Source of the DNA: Ricinus communis
Taxonomy: Eukaryota > Streptophyta > Magnoliopsida > Malpighiales > Euphorbiaceae
NCBI RefSeq assembly: GCF_019578655.1
Contig: NC_063258.1
Location: forward strand, 620,001-684,000
Length of the DNA: 64,000 nt
Direction: 5' to 3'
Position 1 is the first letter of the stretch, and the number at the start of each line of letters is the position of its first letter. The position numbers were made by a program, and so were the translations under genes. The notes under the pieces are model-generated. The model ran no database searches, had not been told where the DNA came from, and saw nothing but the letters and a program-made list of their open reading frames with translations. Shown here piece after piece: positions 1 to 12,150 of the stretch.

Positions 1-95
1 CCCTACATGGTTATAAGTGTCATTTGTATTACTTTATATCAATATAAATACAAGTGATAAACTCTCATATTTGTGAGAGACTTTTCCCATCTTTA
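1..95 (+). repeat. 5' LTR remnant of the copia element
   Basis: Matches the last part of the 3' LTR at 4670-4764 with scattered substitutions. Its right end is fixed by the PBS that starts at 96. Confidence 0.85.
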
Positions 96-103
96 TGGTA
101 TCA
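96..103 (+). other. Primer binding site (initiator tRNA-Met type)
   Basis: TGGTATCA lies immediately after the 5' LTR. It is the usual plant LTR-element PBS core; the bases after it have diverged. Confidence 0.75.
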
Positions 104-672
104 CGATCCAAAAACAACTCTACCCTAATTTTTCTTATCTCTACCGTTCTTTTCTTTTCACAACCATGTCTTCTTCATCCTTGTCTTCTTCTTCTAACTC
201 TTCCACAACTGCCTCTGCCATCTCTCTTTCTTTGCCCTTTTCTATGTCTTCCAAACTCTATTCAGTTTTTAGCATAAACAACATTAAAAATCATATCTCA
301 ACTATACTTTATTTCACCAATTTTATTCTTTGGCAAATCCTATTTGAAAATATCTTATGTCATCAATATCTTTAACCATTTTGATGCTACTTCTACATGT
401 CCCTCACCCACTCTTCCATCTTATACAACAGATTCTATAGAAACTCAACCTAATCTCGCATATGTTCTCTGACAACAAATCAATTTTGTTATTATTTCTT
501 AGATTCATGCAACTGTCTCCCCCGATATCTTGAAACATATTCTTTAACCTGGAAAAATAACCACTGCTCGCCAAACTTGGATTAGAATTTAGAATTTATT
601 TCATGATCATGTTATTGCCAAATACCTTCAAATGAAACTTGCTTTTAATCAAGCTACTAAAGGAACGCATCC

Positions 673-1320
673 ATGTCAGAATATTTGCACTTTATTAAAT
701 CAACTATTGACTCGCTTCACTCTATTGGACATTCTATGGATAATGATGATGTTATTCTTCAAGTTTTATATGGTTTATCTTCAAGTTACTCTGATATTAT
801 GAGAGTGATGATTGCCAAAAAGCCTTTACCGTCATTCATGGAGCTAAGATTATTCTTGCTTGCTCACGAGTCTCGCCTATAATCTGAATCCAAATCCAAT
901 ATTGATACTCAAGCTCTTGTTACCTCTTACAATCGTGGTGCATTTTCTAAAAGGTGGCAATCATTATGGATATAATAGGGGTGGACATTATGGTCAGAAT
1001 CATGGTGGATATAGCTCTTATGGTAATTCTTATCGCCCTAATTGTCATGGTGGACATTATTCTAGTTCAGCACCGAGGTATAACAACCTACATTATGGTC
1101 GTTTCTCTAATGGTTTTTAAGGCTGTCCTTCTTGGAATTCTGAAAATTCTATTCTTAATGCTCCGCCAATGCAATGTCAAATATGTGACAGTACTTCACA
1201 TACAACTAAGTATTGTTATCAATATAGCAATGCCCTTAATGATTTATCAAGCACTTTTATTGGTATTTACCTTCAAGAACCTATCTGGCAAACAGATACA
1301 TGAGCTTTTCATCACATGAC
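673..1320 (+). pseudogene. copia gag remnant with CCHC zinc knuckle
   Basis: Frames around 673-882 read like the helical retrotransposon gag domain of plant copia elements (MSEYLHFIKSTIDSLHSIG... with VLYGLSSSY). A Gly/Tyr/His-rich linker follows near 950-1120, then a CCHC knuckle near 1170-1212 (CQICDSTSHTTKYC, spacing C-x2-C-x4-H-x4-C). The gag protein would coat the element's RNA in cytoplasmic particles. The pieces sit in different frames with stops between them, so no intact protein is possible. Similarity downstream of 1310 suggests the protease region (near 1320-1500), but it is too decayed to delimit. Confidence 0.8.
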
Positions 1321-1689
1321 AAACGATCCCTATGTTTTAGGCAGTTTCAAGCAATATCATGGTACTGATATTGTGCGGGTTGGGGATGGTGCAAAATTAT
1401 CAATCACTGATGTTGGTCAGAAGATCATCTATACTCCCATTTCTAAATTTATTTTGAATGATATTCTTGTTGTTCCTGATTTACGCTTCAATTAATTTTT
1501 GGTTCATCATTCTTCACGTGATAATTCTTACTCTATGAATTTTAATTCTTTGGGTTTTTGTGTAAAGAAAATACCGAGTTAGAGGGATTTCCGCCGTTGT
1601 AGTAGTAATAGTTCTTTTTATCCATTTTTTACCATAGGCTATGATGATCATGTTCCTTCTCCTTCATACAATGGTTTCTAAAGTGTGTT

Positions 1690-4602
1690 CCTCAGTTTGG
1701 TATCAACGTCTTGCTCATCTTGGTGCTCCTGTTATGTCCAAATTTTTTTAGCATTATTCAAGTCTTTTTAATTCTAGAAAATTATATTCTTTTTGTCATT
1801 TTTATCAAATTGGAAGACATTCCAAATCACCATTTCAAGATTCAATTCATGTTTATGTTGCATCTTTTCAAATAGTACATTCTGATGTTCGACAATCTCT
1901 TGTCCTTTCTTTTATTGATTTTCATTATTATATACTCTTTTTTGATGATTATACTGGTTTTACATGGGTCTATCCCTTGCAGGCTAAAAGTGATGTCTTT
2001 AATACTTTTGTAGAATTTAAAAATATGGTAACCGATCAATTTTGATGTTCGTATTAGACAGTTTCAATGTGATAATGGAGAGGAGTTTCTAAATAAGAAA
2101 TTTGAAGCATTGCTTAAAGCTGAGGGGATTATTTCCAAGTTCTTTTGTCCATAAACCCCATAATAAAATAGTAAAGTTGAACGAATGCATAAAATCCTTT
2201 TAAATGCAGTTCGTACATTGCTATTTCAATTTTACATGTCATCCTCTTTTTGGGTCGAAGCTTTACATACTGTTGTTTGTCATTAATAGATTACCTCATA
2301 CTATTGTAAACTTTCCATATCCTATTGAAATCTTAATAGGACAGCAAGAAAATGTTGCTATAGTTCGAGTTTTTGGATGTTTATGCTACCCTCATATCAC
2401 CAATCTGGTTCTTCAAGAATTGGCACCTAGAGTAAGGGAATACACTTTTATTAGTTATACAAGTAATCGGAAAGGTTATCATTATTTGGAGTTGGCTACA
2501 AACAAGGTCCTTGTTTCACTCCATCTTATATTTGTTGGGGATCTCTTTCCTTTTTCATGCTGCAAATCTGATGGTCAACACATTCAAGCATTTGATTCTA
2601 CCAATTTAAGGGATTTTCATAATCCTACTAAGGTATTGCCTTCTAACTCAAATACTTCTTCTTCTATTTTATTTATTTCCCTAACTGAATCACTGAAAAT
2701 TACTATTCCATCTACGCCTCCTTCTAACATTAATCCTATTAACCAACCTTCCTTAACCCAAAGATCTTCCAATTCTGTAATTAATTCACCTTTAAACTCT
2801 CCTACTACTCGAACATTAACACCATGCAATCTTCCTCTTTCAATACCTCGATTGATTTAATCACTCTCGTGGTTCACCTACCACCTTCTCCAAATTCGAA
2901 TCTACTATAATTTTTCTCTCTTACTCTTAATGCTTTGCCACTTCCTGCTTTACTAGCTCCATCTAGTCTTGCTTTCATTTTAAATTCACCTTCATCTTTT
3001 ATCCAACCTACATTTTTACAGAATAACCATCCTATGGTAACCCGAGCCAAAGCTGGTAACTCCAAACCCAAGTATATCACTTATCTCCTCACTCTTTCTT
3101 TAGAACCAATATCGTACAAACTGGCCAATCAATCAAAACATTGGCGAGACACAATGCAACTAGAGTATAATGCACTTTTATCTAATAATACTAGGACTCT
3201 TGTAGCTTATTCAGGCCTGCAGCATAATATTGTGGAGTGTAAATGGGTAAGATTGAAGCACAAAGCGGATGGTAGTATTAAGCGTCATAAAGCTCAGTTA
3301 TTTGCTAAAGGTTATACTCAAGAACGGGTTATTGATTTTGATGAGACGTTTAGTCTGGTGGTTAAACTTGTTACAATTTACATTGTTCTTTTATCTCGTG
3401 AATAGGCCATACATTAGTTGGATGCCAAGAATGCCTTTTTACATGGCAAGCTTGACCAATCGATTTATATGGCACAACCACCAAGTTTTGTTCTAATTTT
3501 GTTTGTAACTAAATCTGCATTATATGGTCTTCGATAGCCACTAAGGGCTTGGTTTCAGTGTTCTACTAATTATTTGCTTAAGATTGGTTTTGAAGGATGC
3601 AAATTTGATTATTCAATGTTTGTATATAAGCAAGCTGATGGTATGGCAATCTTACTTTTATATATTGATGACATTGTTTTGACAGCCTCTACTTCTTCTC
3701 TTCTTACTCTTATAATCGCACAATTGAAGGAAAAATTTTCTTATGACTGATATGAGAGAGTTACATTATTTCTTGGGTATACAGGTTCATAAAATCTCAA
3801 ATGGTTTATTTCTCTCCCAGTAGCAATATACTCAGGATTTATTAGCTCGAGCTGGTATGCAAGATGTTAGTCCTGTTGCTACACCAGCTGCATCTCATCT
3901 TTCCTCTGCTGCGACTTCACCTCCTTTTCACGATCCTAGCAGGTACTAGAGTATTGTTGGAGCCTTACAATATTTGACATTCACTTGACCTGAGATCGCT
4001 TATGCCATTAATACAGTCTGTCAGTTCATGCATGCTCCATTAGAAATTCATTGCCAATAGGTCAAGAGGATTCCACACTATTTGAAGGGTACTTTATTTT
4101 GTGGCCTAAAATTGTTTAAAGGATCTTTGTCTAATATGTCTGCATACAATGATGTTGACTGGGTCGACTGCCTTGACACGAGGAAATCAACAACGAGTTA
4201 TTATGTTTTTCTTAGGAATAATTTGATTTCATGGACTACTAAAAAATAAACATGGCATCTCACAGCAATGCGGAGTCTGAATATCGAGCCTTGGCAGCCG
4301 TAGTGGCAAAATTATGTTGGTTACGCTCTCTTTTAAAAGAGATTTTTATTTTTGTGGCTGTTCTAGTTGAGGTGCTTTGTGATAATATATCAGCCACTTA
4401 TCTTGCTCAGAATTTGATTAATCATGCTCCTATTAAGCATCTTGAAATTGATCTCCATTTTATTTGCGAACGTAATCTAGGGGGTGACATTCAGGTATTG
4501 CACATCTCCGGTGAGGAAAAACTTGTAGATATATGTACTAAGGTTATTAATACTACTCGTTTTCAGTCCATGCATTCTAATCTGGGCGTTTGCAATGCTT
4601 AG
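1690..4602 (+). pseudogene. copia pol remnant: integrase, reverse transcriptase, RNase H
   Basis: The order is integrase (pre-integrase zinc and core pieces about 1690-2180; core end and C-terminal region in the long frame 2204-2860), RT (about 3110-3760) and RNase H (4252-4602). Diagnostic motifs: KWVRLKHKADGSI and AKGYTQ at the RT start, LDAKNAFLHGK near 3418-3450, the catalytic box YIDDIVLTAS at 3661-3690, and SHSNAESEYRALA at the RNase H start. Many stops interrupt it. Several stand where the family has Gln, Arg or Trp, for example TAG before LDAKNAF and TAG after YGLR. This is a dead pol gene of a plant Ty1/copia element. Confidence 0.9.
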
Positions 4603-4605
4603 ATT

Positions 4606-4613
4606 GCGGGGGG
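4606..4613 (+). other. Polypurine tract of the copia element
   Basis: The run gcggggggt lies just before the 3' LTR, at the expected site of plus-strand priming. Confidence 0.6.
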
Positions 4614-4764
4614 TAATAGGAGATAGACTTCTACTGTATGTAAATATGTTATTAATGTAATTATATTGCCTACATGGTCATACATGTCATTTGTACTATT
4701 TTATATCAATATAAATACAAGTTATGAGCTCTCATATTTATGATAGACTCTTTTCCCATCTTTA
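4614..4764 (+). repeat. 3' LTR of the copia element
   Basis: A 151-bp LTR. Its last 95 bases match the start of the window. The left edge is placed by the G-rich tract that precedes it. Confidence 0.75.
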
Positions 4765-6454
4765 GCAGCAAGGTCTTATTATAAAAGCTATTTATCAAAC
4801 AAACAATACTAAAAAGTATGAAAGTGCATAATATACGTCCAAGAAGGGGAGTGGATTAGACTTCTCAAGATTTTCTAGCTATATACCTTACTGTTTTATC
4901 AAATGCTTATGAGATAATTCTGCATGAGTTCTATTGTGAGCTTGATGCTAACTGCATAGATATCTAACTAAGCTTAGAAAGCTTTTTGTTAGATACTTAC
5001 ACTACTAAGCTAACTATTTGAACTGATACCTCAACTGTTGTAACTTGTAAGCACTTATAGATTATATGAGTAAGAGGATGCAAGATGAAAGTTGTCTCAT
5101 GTACCTTTTTAAATAGTTAGACATCTAAGTAGTAAATTCTCATTTATAAGATATAGTAGATGACTAACAAAGTATGTAGAAGTATCAAATATCTAATGAA
5201 TTATAAGTTATTAGAGATTAATAGAAAGATTTATCCTGGTTTGATACCAAGAGCTATATCCAGTCCTTAAGGATTGTATGTTAAGATTGTCTCCACTATT
5301 TGACTCTATTACTGATTAGAGATCAAGCCTTACAAGGTTCTAATACTACACCTTATACAGTCTGAGATGTCTCTTCTCTTACTAACCCACATAAGGTAGT
5401 AGGCTTTTATTAACCTTTCACTTGCTTTCTTAGGTGCAAATGAACTCTCACAAACTTTTAGAAGAGAGATTGTATCACCTTACAAACCACAAGCTTTAAT
5501 ACAAGGTGCTTGAAAACCTTACAAGAGATTTTCTCTTTTAGAAGCAATAAATGCAAAAGAACATAACTTCTATATGGATCAGTTGCAATTTTAATGCATA
5601 GAAAACTGATTTTTAGAGATGCAAACACTCAAGAGTAGAAGATAAAGATAAAGAGTGATATAGCTCTATGAAGAGTTTTTTGAGAGTAAATATTATTCTT
5701 CCTTGTTGATTTGGTATATGAAACCTTTATTTATAAAGCAACAAAAAAATTAGTTGTTAGAGACATATTTTAGAGGTTTTAGATATATGCATAAAGCAAG
5801 CTTTTTGAAATTTGCTTTAGAACACTTCACAACTGCTAATTTAGACATCTGACACATTTTAAAGGTTTCTATCAGTAGTTAAAAGAAAGCTACCAGACAG
5901 TTAAAGTTAATAGTGTGAGGTTGCTTCTACTTTATCCAATATGAATTAGCCATTTGGACACATGTAAGAAATATGTAAGTATGTAGAAAATAATTTTTCA
6001 GACTAGATAACTGGTAGATACCTTAAAGGTATCGAATGGATATCTAATCCAATACAGATATCTCAAAAATGTGACTGTAAAGGAATGAGAATTTTTGCTT
6101 TCTAAATCACTTTAAGAAAATCAAAATATATCTTTTATGATTTAAAATCATAAGAAGATTTGAAATTTTACAATGTGCAAGAAATTCATTTTGGAAAAGC
6201 AACTTGATCTATTTAACAAGATATTTAAGATGCATAAGTTCCTAAATAGAGATTGGTGACACATAGACATTTGTTCAGGACATCTATTGTTGCCTTTGAT
6301 TAAGGTAGATGTCTGCTAGAACTTTCTACTTTGCTAGTCATTTTATCATATCCACTTTGTACCTACACTATTAGATGTCCATGTACATAGTATAAAAACA
6401 TACAATATTTTTGTTATCATCAAAACTCAAATTATTAGCTTCTTGGGTCTAGCA
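4765..6454 (-). repeat. Probable 3' LTR of the Sirevirus-like element
   Basis: On the minus strand the sequence starts TGCTAGACCCAAGAAG directly after the purine tract and continues with a 'tttgatgataacaaa' stretch, which resembles Sirevirus LTR starts. No gene is visible. The far boundary is uncertain: I place it at the edge of the copia element at 4764, but the LTR may end sooner or be interrupted by that element. No second LTR copy exists in the window to confirm the ends. Confidence 0.5.
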
Positions 6455-6470
6455 ATCACCCCTTTTTTAT
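6455..6470 (-). other. Polypurine tract of the Sirevirus-like element
   Basis: The minus strand reads ataaaaaaggggtgat immediately before the presumed LTR start. A-run plus G-run tracts here are typical of Sireviruses. Confidence 0.55.
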
Positions 6471-6939
6471 GATGACAAAACACACTATTTGGAAAGACAC
6501 TTTAAATCATTTGCAATTTACACACTGAAGATATCTAACTTTGTAGTTAGATGTCTGTACCTAGAAGTTATGAAGTTGAAGACAAGTATATGTATCCAAT
6601 ATTAACATAGTTTCAGCAAATTAATATTCAAACACATCTATAAAATACAAGATAAAGCAACCAACACCGCACTGAAGATAAAAACTTGTTTGAATTGTTC
6701 TAAGGCATACTACCCTTAAGCAGATACCTATTTGTGTTCCTGCAATAGAAAATTCAGTATGCTCTCCTTGAGCATATCCAACATGCACATATATTTCCTT
6801 CCCTTTCTGTCATTAATAAAAATAAGGATACTTAGCATTCACAAATAAATTTATTCAGATTATCAAAAGATTTTTGAAAAGCTTTAAGACAGAAGAAGAA
6901 GAAATGAAGTAGTAGACTCGGAGGATGGGCTAGGCAGAT

Positions 6940-8748
6940 CTATGCTTTCTTTCCCTTTTTGGTGGTTTCAGAGACCTTGGCACTCTTTGCACCCTTCTCT
7001 TCTACCATTTCCTCTGCAAGCTTGAGTTGCTCAATCTTGATCTTATTTTCTTGTCTCTCTTCATCAATGGAGCTGAACAGGTTCTCGCTTTCAGACGCTT
7101 TGTCTTTCCTTTTCTTTTCAGCAGTAGTACCTTCCTCAATAGATGTCTTCTCAGTCTGAGATGAGAGGCGCCTAAGTCCTTCAGCTATGTTAGACATCTC
7201 CTTCTACATTGATGCATGGCTTTCCATGCTCATGTTAAATTCTTTAGTTGCTAGAGATTTAAACTATTGAAACTCTTCTTTTAAGCTCTTTTTAAAGGCA
7301 CTAACAGTCTTTTCTAAATCACTCTAATTCTTTTGGATCTCTTTCAATAGTTGATAAACATTTAAGCTAGGATCAAGATCCATACATAGCTATTAGTTTG
7401 ACAGTGCAGTCAAGTGACTATTGAGAGCAGCAGTGATCTTATTCAATAAATTGCTTATTGAATTATAGTCACTCAGAACACCAAGACGAACATATGCCTC
7501 TGCCTTACTTTTTCTCTTTGTTTCTTCTTTTTCTTTTTCCACCAAATCAGGGCTCTTTTCTGACTCATCTAATTTTTCTTCCTCATCATCAGATTTCTTA
7601 TCGGTGCTAGACGTCCAACTTTTTATTCCTTCAATTGGTTCCTCTTAGGCATCTTATGATTTTGTAAAAAGCTCCTCTTTGACCTTTTTAAGCATTTATT
7701 TTCCTTCTAAATCTTGTTGCTCTAGTCTAGCTAAACCAAGTCAATCAATTATTCATTTTTCTGTTCTTCAAATGCCTAAAATCTTGCATCAGTTTCTCAC
7801 CTATAAACTTTTCTTCTCAAGGCTCCTCATTCTTTTTACTGTTGTTATCAGACCCCTTATCCATTAAACATATAATGTCTCTTTGCTCTAGTTTTCCTCT
7901 TCCTTACTTCACTAATTCCTCTGAGAGTTTCCCATTATGTTTCAATCAAACTAACCTCATTATTTTCTCTATACTTACTGTTATTAATGGTAAATTTTCC
8001 AAAAACATCACTTGATTTCAACTATGTTCCATCTTTACAAGGAACACTAAAGTATTGAAGCAACGGAGTAAGATATATTATAAGGCATTCCACTAGTAGG
8101 GTTCAGATTTTCCATTACATTCAACGATAGATAAGGAAGGTTTAATTTCTATTTCTTAGGTATGTGTCACATGATCTTTAAGTCTAGTTCAGTGACATAG
8201 TCTAAGCTACCCATTCTTGAAATAAAATATTGAGCTATAAACTTATGCAACATTCTACCATAAAGACCATAGTCAGTAAGGAGTTCCTTACTAGAGGTTG
8301 GTTGGTTGGCCCTTAGCTCTTGAATGAATCTCTTCTTCTCATATCCAAGCATATCCTTGTCGCTTGTGTGTTTAGTAATCTTTGCTCCTTCTACTAGCAA
8401 TCCTAGAATAGTTCCCAACAAAGTAGGTGTGATTTTCTTTGGCTCATTGTTGATACTCACCCAAACCAGCTCATCTCATACTTTAGTGATTGATCTGTAG
8501 GACTCTAGAGTAAGCTCTTCGTAAAACTTCTCTTTAGTCAGAATAAACAAAATTCAGCCTTGAAATTTAAACCACTCTTTAAATTTTATCACTTTGTCAC
8601 CAAATATCTTCTAATCAAAAATCCTAGGTTGCACCATTTTATATTTGTCTCCATAAATGGAAATCTTAAAAGCTTGAGCTTTCTTTTCTGTTTTGGTTTG
8701 TCTCGTTAAGGTAGTGGAAGTGTTGGAGTCTTTTGTTTTTCTATCCAT
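6940..8748 (-). pseudogene. env-like / extra ORF of Sirevirus-type element, with in-frame stops
   Basis: A start codon at 8748 opens a frame that stays in register down to 6940 (about 600 codons) but is interrupted by several stops. The two longest open pieces are 8460-8167 (contains ITPTLLGTILGL, LTDYGLYGRMLHKFIAQY and GSLDYVTELDLKIM) and 7197-6940 (a charged, Lys/Glu-rich stretch likely to form a coiled coil). In Sireviruses an ORF of this position and layout is called env-like, though envelope function is unproven. The first three stops can each be explained by one C-to-T change (CAG to TAG, CGA to TGA). No signal peptide or membrane segment is obvious. It is dead in this copy. Confidence 0.6.
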
Positions 8749-9400
8749 GTGTGTGAGATGAGGGAAGTATATAGAGAGATCAAAGGATTAAAAGAGATGT
8801 GAGAAAGAAAAATAGGGATTTTGAAATGTAAAACTTTAAAGAGATAAGGATAATGAGAAGATGGGGATTGTATTTTCCTTTTTGAAATAGAGATAAGGAT
8901 ATGAGTCTCAAATACCCAATGGCTACTTCACATTTTAAATTTGATCCTTGATAACGGTCATCTTTTGTTGTGCAGCCATTTTCCCAGTTTTTGCTAGTTT
9001 TCTCTTTCGTCCCTAATCCCATCAAGTCATTTTCTTCGCTTTTCACTCAACCACTTTTTCTTCTTCTCAATTAGGTCATACTTCTTTTCTTTTCTTCATG
9101 TTTTACACGCCAAACATAAGAGGTTTTTTCCTTATTTTTAAATCATATTTTCAAAATGATTTTAAAATTGATTATGTACATATGAAGAATAAAAGATCTT
9201 GGATTTAGTCTCTTTAAAATAATTTATCAATGACACTTCAAAATAAATAAACAACAAAAATAATGTGAGGGGGATCACATTAAAATGAGTACTAAAATAA
9301 AATATTCATGACTCTTGAAGTATATGATACGTGGCAGTCAAATTATTATTGAAGAGTAAATCATATATAACTTAGCTGAATTGGGTACCAATAGCACGAG
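8749..9400 (-). other. Spacer between RNase H and env-like ORF
   Basis: AT-rich sequence inside the Sirevirus-like element. A short open frame at 8780-9046 shows no family features, and I see no other gene. Confidence 0.5.
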
Positions 9401-12150
9401 ATCTTCTAATTTTGCAAATTTAATCTTAACCAAGAGGCTTAGTTAAGATGTCTGTCAGTTGCTCATCTGATAGGACAATTTCCAATTAGATGCCTCCTTT
9501 TTTAACATGATCTCTGATAAAATGATGTCTTACTTCAATGTGCTTGGTTTTTAAATGCTAAACATGATTTTTTTGAGAGGTTAATGGCACCAGTGTTATA
9601 ATATCAAATAGGTATTTGTTTGTAAAACAATCCATAGTCTTCTAATTATTGTCTCATCCAAAGGATTTGTGCAACACACTTTTCTACTGAGGTGTATTCT
9701 GCCTCAGCTATGGATAGAGCAACAGACGTTTGCTTCTTGCTGAACCAAGAAATTATGAAGTGTCTTAGGAACTGACAAGTGTATGATGTATTCTCCCTAT
9801 CAACTTTGCTAACTGCATAGTCAGCATCATTATATCCAACAAGATCAAAGAATTCACATTTAGGAGACCATAGACCGAGATTGATGCTTCCAACTAGTTA
9901 TCTAAATATTTTTTTGTAGCAGTAGGATGTGATTCCTTAGAGTTTGCTTGGAACCTTGCACATAAACATACATTAAAGTGAATGTTTGGTATGCTTAGCA
10001 AAGATCCTATCATTCCTCTGTAAAGCTTCATATCAATAGATTTTCCATTCTCATCCTTTTCCAACTTAGTTTAGGGGCTTATTGGAGATCTAATGGACTT
10101 AAGTCCTTCAAGCTTGAATTTCTTTATCAATTCCTTGGTGTATTTCTTTTACAAATGAAGATGCATTTATCTGATTACTTTATTTGTAATCCCAAGAAAA
10201 AGTTAAGCTCACCTATGAGGCTCATTTTAAACTCACCCTGCATATCCTTAGAAAATTACTCACAAAGAGAATTGTTAGTAGAACCAAAAATTATATCATT
10301 TAAATATATTTAAACAATGAGAAATCTTTTTATTTTGATTTTATAAACAAGGTGGTGTCGATATTTCTCTTAGAAAAACCTTTTCCTAATAGAAATTTAC
10401 TTAGCTTTTCATAGCAAGCCCTTAGGGCTTATTTAAAACCATAGAGAACCTTTGTAAGTTTAAAAACGTGATTAGGTATCTCATAGTTTTCAAAACCAAG
10501 TGGTTGTTCAATATAGAATTCTTCATTTAGATGTCCATTTAGGAATGTGCTTTTTCTACATCCATTTGATGAAGTTTAAAACCCTTAAAACACGCGACAG
10601 CATACAAAAGTCTAATAGCTTCAAGTCTAGCTATAGGAGCAAAAGTTTCATCGAAATCAATACCTTCTTCTTAGTTGTACCCTTGGGTGACTAATCTAGC
10701 TTTAGTTTTTATAACATTACCTTGCTCATCTAATTTGCTTCTAAACACCCACTTAGTTCCAATGATAGATTGCTTTTTTGGCCTAGGTACCAGCTTCCAA
10801 CCTTGAGTTCGTTTGAACTGATCTAGCTCTTCCTGCATAGCAGGTATGCAATTTTCATCAATTTGAGTCTCATCACAAGACTTTAGTTCTATTTGTGAAA
10901 CAATAACCATATTTCCATGTAACTGTTTGTATTCTATTCTGGTCATTCTTCATTGTGATGGACTGTCCAATATATTATCACTTGGATGATATCAGTGGTA
11001 CTTCCAATCTCTTAAAAGGCCATATGTCTATTGAATAGAGATGTCTGCAGGTGCTACGTTGGATGTCTCAGCTTCATCGTTAGATATCTCTTCATCATTG
11101 CAGGCATCTTCTTTTTTCCTCTACTTTTTCTTTCTGGATATTTGCTTCTTTTTCATCATCTTTTCTTTCATCCTCATCCTTATTTGTATCTTTAAAATTT
11201 CTTCTTATAGCATGGTTAGATTCATTAAAGATAACATGCATGGATTTCTCAATAGTTAGAGTATGTTTGTTAAATATTTTATATGCTTTGCTTGATATTG
11301 AATACCCAAGAAATATTTTCTTGTCTAATTTGGAATCAAACTTTCTAAGGTAATCCTTCTTGTTATTCAGTATGAAATATTTGCATCCAAATGCATGAAA
11401 ATATGACAGATTCGAGTTTCTCCTCTCTACAGCTTATAAGGCGTCTTATTCAGAATAGGTCTGATTAAGACTCTGTTTAGTATGTAGCAAGTTGTGTTTG
11501 TGGCCTCTGCCCATAAGTATTTTAGTAGGTTTCTCTCATGCAACATGGTTTTGGCTATTTCAGCTAAGGTTCTATTCTTTTATTCTACCACACCATTTTA
11601 TTATGGTTCTTGGAACTGAGAAATTATGATATATCAAATGGTTTTTACAATATGAATTAAATATTTCATTCTCAAACTCCTTTTCATGATCACTTTTAAT
11701 AGATGTAATATAATAACATTTTCTCATTCTAAACTCTATTGCCGAATGTATAAATGCAGAGTAGATATCTACTTTTGATGCAGTAAACAGAACTCATGTG
11801 AACCATGAATAGTAATCTACTATCACAAATGCATATTTACTACCACTCAGACTCTGAGGAGTTATGGGCCCAAACAAGTCACAATGCAACAATCCTAAAG
11901 GTCTAGATTAAAAATAGACTTTATTTGTTTCCTCTTTTGACATGTATCACATAGATGATCTTTTTACATTTCAACTTGGTTAGACTTTAATAAGATCTTT
12001 TTTACCTAGTTTTAAAATTAAATGTAAGTTGACATATCCTAGACGCCTATGCCACAACCAACTGCTATCCTAAATAGTATACAAGACAATTATTTTTCAG
12101 AATAAAGTGTAATTTGACCATTAACATTGTCTCATGGGCTCAATTTAGTT
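9401..12150 (-). pseudogene. copia pol remnant (integrase, RT, RNase H), minus strand
   Basis: From high to low coordinates: a pre-integrase piece near 12075-11900, the integrase core about 11850-11570, an integrase C-terminal part and linker, then RT. The RT start is the open frame 10946-10671 (KLVPRPKKQSIIGTKWVFRS, ending ARLVTQGYN). The catalytic YVDDI box near 10291-10309 reads YLNDI here, so the first catalytic Asp has become Asn. RNase H ends with LTDILTKPL near 9455-9428. Stops and frameshifts occur throughout. The missing Asp and the truncated 5' side make this copy inactive. Confidence 0.85.

Larger units (their letters stand above)
1..4764 (+). mobile_element. Ty1/copia LTR retrotransposon, degenerate, 5' LTR cut by window edge
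   Basis: Seen: bases 1-95 and 4614-4764 are near-copies (shared track ctacatggt...tcatttgta...atatcaatataaatacaag), giving short LTRs of about 150 bp. A tRNA-Met-type PBS directly follows the first and a G-rich polypurine tract precedes the second. Between them, pieces of gag, integrase, reverse transcriptase and RNase H occur in copia order (integrase before RT), broken by many stops and frameshifts. The LTR ends look like TA...TA where TG...CA is expected, which fits G-to-A and C-to-T decay. The element cannot encode a working polyprotein. The left end lies outside the window, so the target duplication cannot be checked. Confidence 0.9.
4765..12150 (-). mobile_element. Sirevirus-like Ty1/copia element, 5'-truncated, with env-like extra ORF
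   Basis: Read on the minus strand, the order is integrase (about 12100-11250), RT (about 10950-10000), RNase H (ending near 9420), an additional reading frame (8748-6940), a polypurine tract (about 6470-6455) and a probable 3' LTR (from 6454 downward). A long ORF between pol and the 3' LTR, and a boundary with 'tttgtcatcat...aaaaaagggg', are known marks of the plant Sirevirus/Maximus lineage. The gag, protease and 5' LTR side is absent: recognisable sequence stops near 12150 and AT-rich spacer follows. All coding parts are broken. Confidence 0.75.

Noticed and set aside
5225..5260. GATACCAAGAGC-like sequence as a possible PBS complement
   Set aside because: It lies within the presumed Sirevirus LTR with no LTR edge beside it, and the match to a tRNA end is short.
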